In this document: piece by piece, positions 1-13,615 of the stretch
How the letters are laid out: each line of letters begins with the position of its first letter
Position numbering within the stretch: the stretch's first letter is position 1
From: Absidia repens
Lineage: Eukaryota; Mucoromycota; Mucoromycetes; Mucorales; Cunninghamellaceae
Length of the DNA: 64,000 bases
Assembly (NCBI GenBank): GCA_002105175.1
Contig: MCGE01000005.1
Location: forward strand, 1,922,001-1,986,000
Reading direction: 5' to 3'
Notes under the pieces: model-generated
What the model saw: only the letters and a program-made list of their open reading frames with translations
What the model was told of the DNA's origin: nothing
Database searches by the model: none
Position numbers and translations under genes: made by a program

Positions 1-11
1 GAAAGGCTAAT

Positions 12-1617
12 CTAAGGAAGAATGATATATTTTTGCAAGTGTTCAGGGATAGCAGTATCGAGTTTCTTGGATTCGAGCCATTGGCGACCTATGATAAAAA
101 ATAAAGATGCAAAAAGGGTGGGAATGAACGTTTTTAGTTAGTTCATTGAAGGTCCGTCCGTCATATCTCCGCTTTGCCTCATCATCTCCACTCACAACCC
201 CAGACTTACTGAATAAACGTGATTGGTATCTGTAAGCACCATCACATAAAACGGTAGCAATCTTCTTGCCTAATATAAAAGTTGTTAGGTTTCAACATAT
301 GATGCACAAACAAGAAGAATATCATCATTATCTAGAATCAATTACCTTTTCCGAGCTGCTTGGCCATTTCAACGGCGGCTACAACATTCAAAGCAGATGA
401 AACGCCAACATAGATACCTTCTTCATCCAACAATCGGTACATCATCTTGATAGAGTCTTCATCGGGGATGGTCAACGCACCGTCAATCAAATCTACATCA
501 GGGGCCAAGTTGTCGGTAACACGTCCTTGCCCAATACCTTCGGTAACGGAACTACCAGACCGTTCAAACAGCTTCTTTCCACTGGTGATGTAGCTATGCA
601 ATACAGAGCCAGGAGGATCAGCGAGGAAAATTTTGACGTTATCACCTTTCATGTCCTTCAAATAGCGAGCAGTACCAGCCAGGGTGCCACCAGTACCTGT
701 AGCACATACAAATCCATCAACTTCACCGTTGGTTTGAGCGTAGATTTCAGGACCAGTAGTTTCAATATGAGCACGACGGTTCGCAATGTTGTCGAATTGT
801 TGAGTGTGCACAGCATTCTCTAATTTGGCTGCATGGCGGCTAGCTTGATGATTATAGTTTTCTGGGTTTTCATAAGCAACAGCAGGGACAGGGTAAACTT
901 CGGCACCAAGCATACGCAAAAGATCGATCTTTTCTTGAGACTAAACAGAGAAGGTAGATTGTAATGTGAGCTGTCAATATTTCATCCACTATCTTATTTG
1001 CTCCGCTTCCTTTGGCTGCTACATTACCTGTGTGTTGGGCATATAGATGACACATTTGTATCCCTTGGCACGACAGACATGAGCAAGACCAATACCAGTG
1101 TTCCCGGCAGTGCCTTCCACAACAGTACCTCCAGGTTGAAGCAATCCCCGTTCTTCGGCGTCCTGGACAAGATACAATGCAGCTCTATCCTTCACAGAAC
1201 CACCTACCAAACCAAAAATAGAAAAATGTCAGTGAGTCATACTTCTTTATGTCATAATAAGGCCGCCATTTTTGTATTTACCAGGATTCATCCATTCGGC
1301 TTTGCACAAGATATCAGATCCTACTTCTTCACTAATATGGTTCAATCGGATCTATCAAACAAAGAAAAAGGGTATGGCAAAGAAAAGTTAGTTTATTTCC
1401 CCGCATATTTTAATAAGCAGGTCGCAGTTACCAGAGGAGTGTTGCCAATAGCTCCAACAAGACCAGGAGTAATCTAAAGTCAATGAAATGAAGGTAGGAT
1501 CAGCCTATTGGTATATATCTCCATGCTTTACTTTTCTTTTCTTATTCTTACACGAGGTACAACAGCCGGTTTGGCAGTAGAGTAAGCACGACGGGCAGCT
1601 AAGCGTAAATGGTTCAT
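12..1617 (-). CDS. Cysteine synthase, mitochondrial type (PLP-dependent, beta family)
   Basis: A spliced gene encoding about 360 residues. It belongs to the PLP-dependent cysteine synthase/O-acetylserine sulfhydrylase family, which makes cysteine from an O-acetyl amino acid and sulfide. The start at 1617 opens a basic, Ser/Ala-rich leader ([16 protein letters not shown]) that looks like a mitochondrial presequence. A donor follows at PAVVPR, and the next exon reads [13 protein letters not shown]. The PLP lysine sits in [12 protein letters not shown], the phosphate/substrate loop is [14 protein letters not shown], and the GTGGT cofactor loop is in [15 protein letters not shown]. The EGTAGNTG form resembles the fungal mitochondrial branch (yeast YGR012W-like) rather than the EPTSGNTG of bacterial CysK; this is family knowledge. 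The last exon (about 12-84) ends in HLQKYIILP and a TAG. Everything needed for activity appears present. Substrate preference (O-acetylserine or O-acetylhomoserine) cannot be read from the sequence. Confidence 0.9.
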
Positions 1618-2282
1618 TAAAAAAAAAGTGGTGAAGTGGAAAGTAAAAAAGGAACAAAAAAATTGGCAAACTGCCATCAAAAAAAGACTTCCACAAGCTG
1701 AGTGGACGGCGGAATTTGAATCCAATGACGTGCTTGAACCAGATCTTTTTTCCTTTGATTAATAAAGGTCGCTGAAGTAGGTGTATGAGCTAGTAACCAC
1801 AGCAGCTATCGTTTATTGTTGGAGGAAATTTGTGAGAAATAAATGGTGTTAGTATTATTTTATAAGAAAGAATTGAAAGAAAGAACAATATCTCTTGACG
1901 ATGGACATCTGCCTAGAACTGGCGCTAAAGAAAACGTTGGGTGGGGTTTCCTTTTTCGTAATCAGCAAACAATCTCAAGGCAACGCTCTTGCATTATGTC
2001 TTATTTGTGCTTTGTTTTTGAACTGTAATTGTATATTATTTACAAATATAAAATAATCATTCCGCGCATGAACGAATTAAGAATATTCTTCGGGTAAACA
2101 ATAAAAATCCTAAAATCATTGAATGTTAGTTACATCGGTGTGTAAATTATTCTTTTGACAAGTGAAGAATAATATGCAATACTCGGGACACTCCCAAATT
2201 TAAAAAGCATACGGGATTTTAAACAATTTAACACTTGCAAAGAATAAAGATCAATTGGGTGCCAGAGGTTTCCTGAAGTATG

Positions 2283-2480
2283 GGTTTTGATGGGTGGGAT
2301 AGACCCTCACCATAGTTTATACTTTAGTGGGCAACACCTGACTCAAGGCTCTTTACGGGTGTGCGGGAAGGGTGAGAGGGCGAGAAATTCAGTTTGGGTT
2401 TCGATACCTACGCCATTTTGCACTCCGGTGGCATTTCCTTATAGCGCCACTGATTTTGGCTTGGGACTTTATAGGCGGTT
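2283..2480 (+). repeat. Repeat family B, diverged copy
   Basis: This stretch resembles the better-preserved tandem copies at 29655-29870. It shares the run of 'TTYGATGGG...GGAT', 'CC.CGCCATTTTGCACT' and 'GGTGGC' blocks in the same order and orientation. It has no coding capacity worth reporting. Confidence 0.45.
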
Positions 2481-2806
2481 TTATTTTTATTATCATTATT
2501 GTGTCATTCGTAATAAAAACAATGATCTGATGTATACAGTATGTCTTGTCAAGCGAAACTTTAATATTATATAGAGAAAATTACATTTTGACATGGTCTA
2601 GGTTCATCAGTGTTGATTGGTGGAGTAACAACATTCCTACATTTTATGCTAATTGATCCAGGATTTTGTCCTTTGTGGGAGGGTGTGCAAAAGGGTTCAG
2701 TCTGAGTGGACTAAAGCAGTCGCTTGATAAGGGACTTCCAAAAAATCAACAATAACATCATTTCTCATTATCATATGGGTCATATAATGGCCAACTAATA
2801 AAAAGG

Positions 2807-3375
2807 AATATTTATTGACGTATATTGATCGGCATCAAACTAAAGACGAAAGATCCATTGTTACAAAAAAATCTAATGGAACAATATGTCGGAGACCAAC
2901 ATGGAAACTAATGGGAGTTCAGAGGAATGGTAAGCTCTAATCTGAGGGTATGTTATTGAAGCACAACAGCGGTCTATACTAATCACAAACGGTGATGATA
3001 GTAGAAAAAAGGTCTATTGAACAGACATGAGAGAGACTTATGAGACATTAGTCATTGAATCAAATATATATATATATATAAAAGACATATTTTATTGAGA
3101 CAATAATGCATATAACACATTAACACTAAATTGAGCTATTGACGGATCCAAAACTCCTACTAATGCTACCTTCAGATTCTACAACTTAAATGAAAGGGTT
3201 TCCCCATGCATGTTGCAATCCCTAATATGAAAACTTTTCTAAACTAGTCCTGACACTAATCTAAGATCACTATAACATTAAAGAAGTTAAACGATGAAGA
3301 AAAAAAAAAACGAAAAGAAATGTGGGAGTAAATAAAGCTTCACGTGGGCGGGTTTTGAAATCGTTTCTGGGGCCT
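2807..3375 (-). repeat. Interspersed repeat family A, copy 1
   Basis: The copy contains the family's diagnostic blocks in order: TTTTATTGA tracts, AACACTAAA, AAAGGGTTTCCCCATGCAT (3193-3211), CTAGTCCTGACACTAATC, an A-rich stretch, and GGCGGGTTTTGAAATCG at the end. Orientation is assigned so that the B-box-like TTTCAAATCCCGC reads on the strand given. A short TA run (3065-3081) lies inside it. Confidence 0.75.
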
Positions 3376-3737
3376 CAAATCAGGTTCTACCATGTCTGTG
3401 CCTTGCGAGATATAAAATGATGCACATTTTATGAATAGCAGTATTACCCATAATAACGATATAATTTTGTATTTCCCGTTGACGTCGTTATCGTAGTTCC
3501 CTACCGAATGTGGAGTAGGAATTAAAACACCAAAATGAACAAGTAAATGGTCGGATAGACATTGCAATGTCTATTCTTCATGGAAATGATGAGCCAAACA
3601 TTTCTTGATTTTGCATTTGCAGTATAATTAGTCAGACACATAATAAGAGATATAATGATAAAATTGTACAATTGCTTTATTTGAGAATACATTCTAAAAA
3701 ACAACCCCTACACTATAATGACTAATTACTAAATAAT

Positions 3738-6700
3738 CTATAAGCTGACTTTGAAGAATGATGGTGGTATAATCAATGGACAGCAGAGTAAATCTTGGCA
3801 AAAGGATACTGTAGCGTCCATGTATCGCTATTAAAACAAGAAAAACTTCGTTAATACAAATCTGTCATATCTAAAGCTATCAACCATCCATTGATAAGAT
3901 GATATACACTTACTTGTTCGATGATGTTTGCACTTTGTTCCTCTTCCCATTTGATCATATCTTGTAAGAATATAATACACATATTCCGGAATTTGTATAA
4001 CTGTGAAGAGACAGTGGAACCATTATCGATTTTGTATGAGAATGTGCTTTCATGTCTGGCAATCAATGACAACAGCGTTGGATCTATGTAAAAGAAAGAT
4101 TCCCTATACAAAAAATAGAGTTAGAGGGAAAATGTTTTTCAGAAATAATTATTGCAAAGCATACCTTGATTTTACACATATTTTAGAGGCATGTTCTAGA
4201 ATAAGGGCACTGACTTTGAAATCTTCCATCACCATCATCATTGTAGTATCCACATTTAGCATCGATTGAGAAGCAGTGTCATACCGTGACGCAAGTGTTC
4301 GAAATCCATCAGCACAGTTGTTCATCTACGACACCGAAGTTAGAAAAGAAAACATTTTCCATTTATTCCTATTTTTCGTTTATTACCATTTTCAAAATTC
4401 GATAATCATCCAAATCGTCACAACGAATCGTTTCCAATGTAGCCAACATGTGTTGTGTCGCATGAATCACCTCCATACGTAAGCGAATAAACCAGATTTG
4501 AAATTTTGACCATCCAGTTACTGAATTGAAAGCCTGCATATACATTTTTTTAAGAGAAGTCAGTTATTCATACTATTTTTCACACATGCATATCGCCTCT
4601 AAAACCATGCTTACTTTCAGTTTGGTGAGAGCTGTGACATATAAATTCACAATATCATTGATGGCATTTTCATATTTGTTTTGGGAGAGCGACCATTCAG
4701 CTAAACCAACGTGTGATAGACTTGATAACCAATACATACAGGAATCCGATTCGGCCTAACCATAATAAACCGTCCCCCCCCCATGATGAATTTTATTAGT
4801 CCATTGCTTTCTTCCATCGAGTCATTCCATCGTCGATATTACCAATGACTGAAGATCTTTCATTATAGAGTGCAAGACAGCGTGCCACCCACAGACCCCT
4901 GCTTCTTTGCCAATCTGATACAAATGCCATCCATTAGATTGATATTTCCCTGATGATTCATCCCACGCACCAAATAATCGCAAGAGTCGTAATATATCAT
5001 CCACGATGGCTTTTTCTGTTGGCACTGTTCGAAACAATAAACGTAGAATGTTCATCTAGTCAAGACAAACGACGAGTAAGAACAAGGAATCAAACGAAAG
5101 TATCAGGCTAAATATAATTTTTGTTTCTTACAAATATCGTAGGGGAATGGACTTGTCTTTCCAAAGCATCTAAAGCGATAACAGGGAACCATGAAGAAAG
5201 GTTTTGACAAAGCCTTGATATTGAAGCGCAATACTGGAGTAGGATATTGCCAATTTCTTTTTCTGTGTATATAACGTAAACTAATGTTAGTATCCGTATA
5301 TATGCATATCTATCCGCATTGACTTACCTGGGTGGGAAATCATCACATTGTATCCTTCCAGAAAAGGGTGTTTTCCATCTTGATTGTTCAGTAACAGAAG
5401 CAATTTGGATTTGTTGGCCATCAGCTTTTTTACCTTTATATACCAATACAAAATAATTAAATAAAATTGCTTCATATAACATGATGTCCCCTTTGCGCTC
5501 CCCTCCCTTTTTGTTTTTCTTTGCGAATTGGTAATACTATCGACTTACCTTTTTGTAGGAAGTATAATGGTCGGCGTAAAGAAGATCAATTGGAATTTGT
5601 GAGAGCTGATCGAACACGTGCTGCAGTAACGGACCATTATCGCAAGCAAGCGGCTTGTCATCATGGCGCCCACCATGTATCATTTCGCCTGTTCCTTCTG
5701 ACATTGTTGTTGAGACTTCTGCAATAGCTACTAGAAGTTGGGCACATCCTAATGCTAAGCTGTACTGTTGCTCTTTTACTGAAGTGTCAAGAGTTGTTCG
5801 GCATGTGTCTAGAGTTCGTAAGAGGATCTGGTGTTCCGTTGATATTGAGGGCTGATGTAGAATATGGTCAATGAGGGTATGGTGGGACCGAACTAGCGTT
5901 TCTGCGCATTTGTAAGCACTCTGCTGAAGCTGAGGGGAGATGGCAGTCGATTCAGCAATGCCGCTGAGAAGTGTCTATAAATCAAGAAAACAGTCATTAG
6001 AATGTCATTATTAAATTGTATGCCAACTAACTTACCGCAATATGGGACTCACCAAACATAATATCATTATGACTAAGATGTTGGAGATCTTGAAGTACGC
6101 TTTGTTGTACGAGTATACGTCCATCGTGTAGTAAATAAGAAAGAAGTCGATCAATCTATTGATATATAAAAAGAATGATATTAGTTGCATGGTAATTCGA
6201 TCTTCTGAATCACTTACTTGTTCACGCTGATCAATAAGAGCCACTGAGAGGAGTTGTGTCAATGTTCTGAGAACTACAATGACAAGTCGTTCTTCAGAGT
6301 TCTTTTCATCTAATAATCGTAAACACAATTGCTTTGCCTACAAATCAAGATATTAGAATAATATTAATAAAATACATAGAAGCGTTCGTCCCTTTTTATA
6401 CCTGTCGTGCCATGGCAATATCGCTATGCATGTGTCGTAAAATCTTGATAAGTTTTAGTTGAATATCGAAAGATGTCGTTGGATCTATCAAAAAAAAAAA
6501 AAAAAAAAAAAGGAGTTACAAAAAAAAAAAAAAAAAAAAAATTATTGTAGTGGTGATAATAAATTGTACCTGCAAGTTTGGACTGAATTCGCATAAACAT
6601 AACTGATAGAAACGTGGTGGATCGTGAGCTGAATTGATCGCTTGCCCATATGGCGGCTTCGGTTTCAAAACGGTCGGTTGATTGTTGCACTCTTTGTAGA

Positions 6701-7346
6701 AGTCTATTGTATATTTAAATATATATGGTAAATTAGCATACGTTCATCGCTGTCATCGTGTAATATTTCCCCTTACCCATGCTGCACGTCAAGATTGTCT
6801 TTATATATAATCGCCATGCAACCAAATACACTATTGAAGAATAAAGTGTAGTTAATTTCAGTGTGTGCGACGTAGTTATGTTTTGCTTTTCTTTGTGCTT
6901 ACCGAAGAGTCAGGGCACGTGCTGTAGGATCATTACTGCCCAGAACAGGCAGTATACGTCTCATAGTCTCGTCCACGTTGATGATCTCAGTGAGATGGTG
7001 TTTTGATACGCTTTCCAGCACCTTATAAATATGCATCCTAACCACATTGTTACTATGATAAAAACCAATAGCAAAAGAGTTAGCATATCAATGTGAGACA
7101 AGCATAGTAAAATCGTCCTTTGTACCCGTGATGAAACCAATCAGCAAGTTTGAGGATAGCCGCGTTGAGAATGACTGGTGAAGGATATGTTTGAAAGAAG
7201 GACGGAAACTGGGCAAGCGCACGTATTTGCGATCCTTGAATGCTGAGTACTGCAGTTCGTGGTTTAGCATTGAATTCGGTTTCAAGTTGTAACAAAGACT
7301 TATGCCCTTCAGCTTGCTGGCGAGCTGAAAGATCAGTGTCCGCCAT
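3738..7346 (-). CDS. INTS7: Integrator complex subunit 7 (INTS7) homologue
   Basis: A gene of about a dozen exons encoding roughly 960 residues, close to the length of animal INTS7. Integrator is the nuclear complex that cleaves snRNA and promoter-proximal Pol II transcripts; INTS7 is an alpha-helical scaffold subunit. The N-terminus starts at the ATG at 7346 (MADTDLSARQQAEG). It then reads FPSFFQTYPSPVILNAAILKLADWF and, after splicing, NNVVRMHIYKVLESVSKHHL and IINVDETMRRILPVLGSNDPTARALTLR. These match the HEAT-like N-terminal block of INTS7 (NVDEFVKRIFSVIHSNDPVARAITLR in animals, from memory of the family). The C-terminus is CPLIIPPSFFKVSL followed by TAG at 3738, matching the family's 'P.RFFK' end. 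Introns include two long A tracts (about 6488-6541). No catalytic residues are expected. Confidence is high because several exons align in order. Confidence 0.88.
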
Positions 7347-7701
7347 TATTGATCCAGTGAATGAATGTTGGTTGAAAGAAAGAAAGAAAAAAAAAAAAAA
7401 GAACAGGTGTATAAAGTTTAGTGCGGTGTTTTAATGCTCAATTTTTTTTTTCCAGTTTTTGAATACCCTCTCAGTATCTATGCTTGCATACAAGGTAGCA
7501 CGCATGTAAAAGAGAACTCTATTTTTTATTACTATTACTTACAAGCGAATTTAGCAAATAAGTTCCATATTTAAAATTTGTCCATGTTTATTCTATACAA
7601 ACCCCACAAATACAGACACACTTGCAATATAAAAATGTAGACCTCAGCAGGCCGAAGTATTTAGTTTTTTAATTTTTTTTTAAGCATATATCTCCCATAT
7701 A
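7347..7701. promoter_or_regulatory. Divergent promoter region between INTS7 and the GDSL esterase
   Basis: These 355 bp separate two divergent start codons. The region is A/T-tract rich with no TATA element I would defend. It must hold both core promoters, because neither gene extends into it. Confidence 0.5.
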
Positions 7702-9012
7702 ATGCCAATAAACATTGTCAAATTATTTTTGACCTATCAATGTTTAGGGCTTATGATCTTGATTTCTGCTCGGTTTAACATCAACTGTGACAATGACCCC
7801 CAGGTTTATCCACCGTGGTTAATTCCTCAATCCTGTTACAATCAACCATTTCATGACATGTACATCTTTGGCGACTCATATTCAGATAATGGGTAAAGTG
7901 AGAGAAAATCAGGCATGTTTGTTTAGATCTATTCTTATTTTTTTCCCTTCCTTTGCCTATATAGACAGCCGCTTAAAAGTCAACGTTACTACGAAGAACA
8001 TTATTTTGTACGTTGCTTGTCAGAATAATAAACATGATGAAAATAAGTATATACTGACAATCCCTCCATTTTGTTAGCCTGATCGATATAGTAATGGCCC
8101 AATGTGTGTCGAATATCTTGTTAAAATGATGGGGTCGAATTTGTATAACTTCGCATATTCAGGGGCAACTGTAGATAATGTAAATATTAATCAAGCACCT
8201 TCCCCCTCCCACAGCTATCTCGTAAATGATATCCCATTTATCTTCTTGTCAAAAAGTTTATTACCTATAGGAATACGCTGGACATCCATCAACAACTAGA
8301 AACATTTAAAAAAGGAGGAGGTCCTGTTAAATATTCTGACACAACTTTGTATGGTTTTTGGATAGGTAATAAATTAATCCAGTTTCCCGATTTTTTTTTT
8401 TTTTCATGCATCCATTTTTATTATTATTCAGGCACCAACGACGTCGAAGAGATTTTTAAAACTCAATCAAGTAAAATAAATCAGGAGAGAAGCATCGACA
8501 AGACGTTGGATTCCCTATATGCCGCACTAGAAACACTCTATCAAATGCCGACAGCCTCACCGTCTTCTTCAGTGAAGCACATTCTAGTTATGGGACTCTT
8601 ACCAATCGACCATATGCCAATTATATCAACAATGATCACACGCGAGAGTGATAGAGGTCCGGTGACTGATCTTGTTGCCCGCTTTAACAGAGGATTGGAA
8701 GGTCTAGTGATGCGTTTCAATTACCACCATAAAGATGCTCAAGTTTACTTTTATAACACAGATTGGTATTCGGACCAATTTTTCCACGGTGATAACCCGC
8801 TATTCACAGATGTTGAACAGCCCTGTTTTTCCAAAAAGAAACTTTGCCCTGATGAAAATAGGTAATGCAGCTCTCATTACCAATTGAAAATGTCTAATAA
8901 TCATCATTTTTATTTTTTTAATAGACACTTATGGTGGGATGATTATCATCCAACAACCGCAACGTCTTTTCTGATAGCAAAAGACTTGTACCAATCTCTT
9001 TTTAGCGAATAG
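7702..9012 (+). CDS. Secreted GDSL-type lipase/acylhydrolase (CE16-like esterase)
   Basis: An SGNH/GDSL hydrolase that deacylates an ester substrate, probably a carbohydrate or lipid ester, outside the cell. The first 23 residues (MPINIVKLFLTYQCLGLMILI) form a signal peptide. Block I is FGDSYSDNG, with the nucleophile serine in GDS. Block II/III carries RYSNGPMCVEYL and NFAYSGATVDN, and the GTND block follows at an exon junction. The catalytic Asp-His block is WWDDYHPT, in the last exon. Exon 1 ends at 7892. A 43-nt exon (7965-8007) restores the reading frame to PDRYSNGP, and exon 3 starts at 8078. The next junction is uncertain: the only in-frame solution I found is a 35-nt intron from about 8233. 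Later introns end at ...TTCAG and ...AATAG. All catalytic residues are present, so I regard the gene as intact despite the fragmented exons. Confidence 0.82.
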
Positions 9013-10718
9013 ATAAATATGGTGTAGTTCAGCAAAAACATAATTAAAAAAATTGGGTTTCCAAGGAAAATGCTAAGGGTATCTATTTTACTTGACAATA
9101 AATCTTTTAATCGTGTAGCAGTGCGTTCATGGCTTCTTATTTTAATTTTTTTATCTGTACTTCACTGTCCTTTATTCATGCGTCCCCCATGGAAATAATT
9201 CAGGAGTCCCTATATATACCCATATTGTGAAAATCGTCACTGTAGATGGAGAACTGAGACCGACGGCAGACTAATGTTATTTGATTAAATCTACTTTTTT
9301 GTATGTTTGTTTGTTTTCTGCACAAGAACAAGCACTTTACAGTGTAATCATACCCATTCTATAAAACAAACCAAACGTATGAAAGGCATCGTAAAAGTGA
9401 AACTACAGGACAAGCTTTATTCGAATGTGGATATAAACGATGGAAAACTATGCTAAACTGTTCTAATAATACCATGAATTTTTTTTAAGTGAGTCGTTTA
9501 ATGATATATGTAGGTGAGTGAGGAGATTGTAAGAGCGGAGTATAATTTTGTAGGGTATATACAGTACAACGTAAGATATATTAGTTCAATCAAAGAAGGT
9601 AGACTATTCTATAATGAATGAAAGCTATCCTACGGTGAAGGCTGTAAAATAACCAATGTTCAATTACTTCGAATTGTCTGCAAAACATCAAGTAAAGAAA
9701 ACGGGTCATTCTGTCAATATACCACTCAAAGGTGATATTTCAAACCCCGTCCACCTGAATATACACCTACACGCCACTTTTATCCGTTCTCTCTTTCATT
9801 TTCTTCACCATTCAACGTCTATGGGGCTATATTAAACTTAGAATAGTATCAGGACTAGTTTAGAAGGATTTTCAGAACAGAGATGACAAGATGCATAGGG
9901 AAACTCTTTCATTTTGATTCCAGGATTCTGGAGGTGTCTTGATTAGCTTAGTATGTCTGTTTTCTTCAATAAAACATACATTTGCTTCAATAAAACTTGT
10001 CTTTGATTTACAAAATGTATGTTTGCTTCAATGGTGTGTGTTTAAACTTCATTAGCAGTTTGCATTGCCTTTTAGCGATCCCTTTTTTATACATCGTTCC
10101 TTTTTTTCACCTTTCTCAACTACTATTGGCCCCTATTTACATTTTCTTTCTTTTAGTGTAGTATTGACTATCATGATTCAATAAAAGTTTTTTATTTTGC
10201 AATGAACAATATGTGATTAAGCTATTCTACATACTATTTTTTTGCAGTAGACTATTCTACCGTGGGAAGCTATTCTACAGGCTATTTTACAGATTTCTAA
10301 ACACTTGATTTAGCTTGGACTTACAGTCTATTATCTTTTCTTTGGCTATTCATCTTTGAGACTCTTGGCTTACTTCCCTTCTTATTTCCCTGGACTCTGC
10401 TAACCACTTACAGTTTGATCATCTCGACTTAATTGAAAAAAAAAATTACACGGACACTTGACATTCAGCAAATTGATTTTGATAGATATAGTACTGGGAA
10501 TAACGATATTAACTACAATAACGATGCAATTTGTTTTCCCCTTGATATCGTCAGTGTGAGTCTCTCGTGAATTTGTACGCCCAGGGGGAGGGGGAAGGAT
10601 ACACCCACAATAAGAGAGTGTTTCTAGTCTATACAAAAAAAAACCCCCAATAGAAGACCGCACACATTGATAAACATATGATGTTTAATTCCCATATTTA
10701 TTTTCGATAATTCATGTT
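9013..10718. other. Gene-free repeat-bearing region
   Basis: No gene is supported here. A plus-orientation copy of repeat family A lies at about 9745-10040, and a weaker fragment of the same family in the other orientation lies around 9410-9480. Two stretches near 9598 and 10248 share the words AGACTATTCTA and GCTATYCTAC, suggesting a further short, degraded repeat. Confidence 0.5.
9745..10040 (+). repeat. Interspersed repeat family A, copy 2
   Basis: It begins with the B-box-like TTTCAAACCCCGTCCACC and continues through CAGGACTAGTTTAGAAG, GATGCATAGGGAAACTC and TTCAATAAAAC. The last motif is a polyadenylation-signal-like word and occurs twice in tandem (about 9966-9995). This is the reverse orientation of most copies in the window. 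Confidence 0.7.
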
Positions 10719-11243
10719 TCATTTGTTGTTAGTTTTTTGCTGGAACCAGTTTGCCGATTTTTTTTCGATGCTGGAAATGTCATCGGGATCCCGGTCGGCT
10801 TTAACCTAGAAAGCGGGTTGTGAAATTAAAAAGAGGTTTTGCATGAGTTTTCCCACATTTTTTTTTTTTTTTTTTTTTTTTTGCGACGTTTACAACTTAC
10901 ATCAGCTTCACTTTCGGTAGCATCGTTTTCATCCCAGTTTGGTGCATTGCTGATAATTGATTCCTTCTTCACTATGTAAATAAGAACGTGATTGAAGAAA
11001 TTGTAAGAACGAGTAATGTAGATAGACAAATTAGCGGATGTATTTTTCTTTTACGTACAATTAGGTTTACTATTACTATTCGCTGATCTATTGGTGCAAC
11101 AATAAGGCATCATATAAACGAATGAGCAATTAAAAAATTGACAGTTGAGCTCGTACTTCAACTTACCCGGCAAGAGCAGAATACGGTCGATAAGCATTGA
11201 TAGAAATTGCTTTTCTCAAAATAGGTCGATTTGCTGGTAGCAT
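10719..11243 (-). CDS. Small predicted mitochondrial protein, conserved-looking, function unknown
   Basis: A short gene of about 81 residues. Exon 1 (from 11243) gives MLPANRPILRKAISINAYRP and ends ...YSALA with the donor GTAAGT in phase 2; this is an arginine-rich presequence-like leader. Exon 3 gives KKESIISNAPNWDENDATES, then EAD. The last exon gives VKADRDPDDISSIEKKSANW and ends ...QQKTNNK with TGA at 10719. A direct exon 1 to exon 3 splice is out of frame. The frame is restored by an 11-nt microexon, and two candidates fit: one ending before GTAATA and one ending before GTACGT. The 'APxWxExxAxxSEAxVKADR' pattern resembles small fungal mitochondrial proteins of unknown role; that is memory-based. 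It lies 393 bp downstream of the PP2A gene on the same strand. Confidence 0.68.
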
Positions 11244-11636
11244 TCTGTGGAAGAATTTATTTAAGAAACAAAAAGATGACAAAGAGAAGAAAAAAAAGAA
11301 AAAACACTACTCAATAGGCGTCAGATAAGTATTAAAAGCGGATTGAAAATATAATGTTTCAGTTTCAGAAGGAACAAAGCACCAATGATTTTTTTTTTTG
11401 GCAATAGCATTGATTTATTATAAGAAAAAAAAAAGATGAAGGAGGTCGAGGAAGAATATGTAAAGGTAGACAACTTGGCAAATAGCAGGAAGAATATGTA
11501 GAATAAGAACAATAGTAAATAATAAATGTAAGAAACAAATAGATAGATGGTAGATGAAATATATAATAAAAAGAGGAGGGACTGGGGTTTATATAACTAA
11601 AACGAGTGTAGGCTGATGCTAATATAAGGGAATCCG
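11244..11636. other. PP2A 3' region and promoter of the small mitochondrial gene
   Basis: AT-rich spacer of 393 bp with A and T tracts. I see no gene and no clear repeat. Confidence 0.5.
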
Positions 11637-12874
<1,238 letters not shown>

Positions 12875-13615
12875 AAGAAAAAAGATGAGATAAAGTGGTA
12901 GAGAAGGCGATAGAAAGAGTGGTCCACCAAGCTAGTGAAACTAGTTTTAAATAAATATTTCAGTTAATAAAAAAAAATGAGCAGCTGCGTTTTTTCACAG
13001 TTATCAATAAAATATTTACTTTTCAAAAGGACAGCAGAAAGAGAAAGTGGAAAAAAGAGTAAAAAAAAAAGGGAAAAACTGAAAGCTGGATTTGAATCAA
13101 CGATCAGAAGGCTGATTCGCGGGACCACCTATCTGCTGTTCTGTACTTTTGCACAGGAATCCATTTTTATATCAAGAATAATCAAATGTCAATGGAATAC
13201 AGTTTATTTATATATGATATTTCATTGTGGTTTGATCATGATCTTCCTACTAATGATATAGAATTCACACTGTGATGAAAATGTATTACAATGTGGGAGT
13301 TGCGAAATCATATTTAAATGCCGACTTTTTTGCTGACGTTGGTCAAAAAAATACAAAACATAAAACAAAAGAAATCCCCGTTGGCAATTCAATTCACTCC
13401 TCTTTTCTTGACTCTTTTTTTTTTTTTTTTACTTCTACCCACCTCTTCTGCGGGACTTCATTTTTTTTTACTGTGGTAAAGCGCGTTTCTCTCCCCTTTC
13501 TTCTTCCTATACCTTGCATCTTCTAATCTTTTTCTTATTTTCAATAGTTTTCGTTTTCATATTCTCTTATTTTATTTTTGACCTTCCATTATTTTTTTCT
13601 TGGTGCATCTTCTTT
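12875..13615. promoter_or_regulatory. Divergent promoter region, PP2A and SWI/SNF ATPase
   Basis: The region is rich in T and CT tracts (for example 13415-13432 and 13460-13470), which is typical upstream DNA in these fungi. GGATTTGAATCAACG at about 13088 resembles the motif seen in other promoters of the window. No gene is supported here. Confidence 0.45.

Larger units (their letters stand above)
1618..3737. other. Intergenic region with decayed repeats
   Basis: No credible gene lies between the cysteine synthase start and the INTS7 stop. The proximal 130 bp is the cysteine synthase promoter and carries GGCGGAATTTGAATCC near 1708. Positions 2283-2480 hold a diverged copy of repeat family B, and about 2807-3375 hold a copy of repeat family A. 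The rest is AT-rich and featureless to my reading. Confidence 0.6.

Noticed and set aside
10400..10663. Minus-strand frame of 87 codons
   Set aside because: It includes homopolymer translation, matches nothing I recognise, and lacks promoter-like or poly(A) context.
13272..13526. Plus-strand frame of 84 codons upstream of the SWI/SNF ATPase
   Set aside because: It is translation of CT and T tracts in the promoter and shares no frame with the gene.
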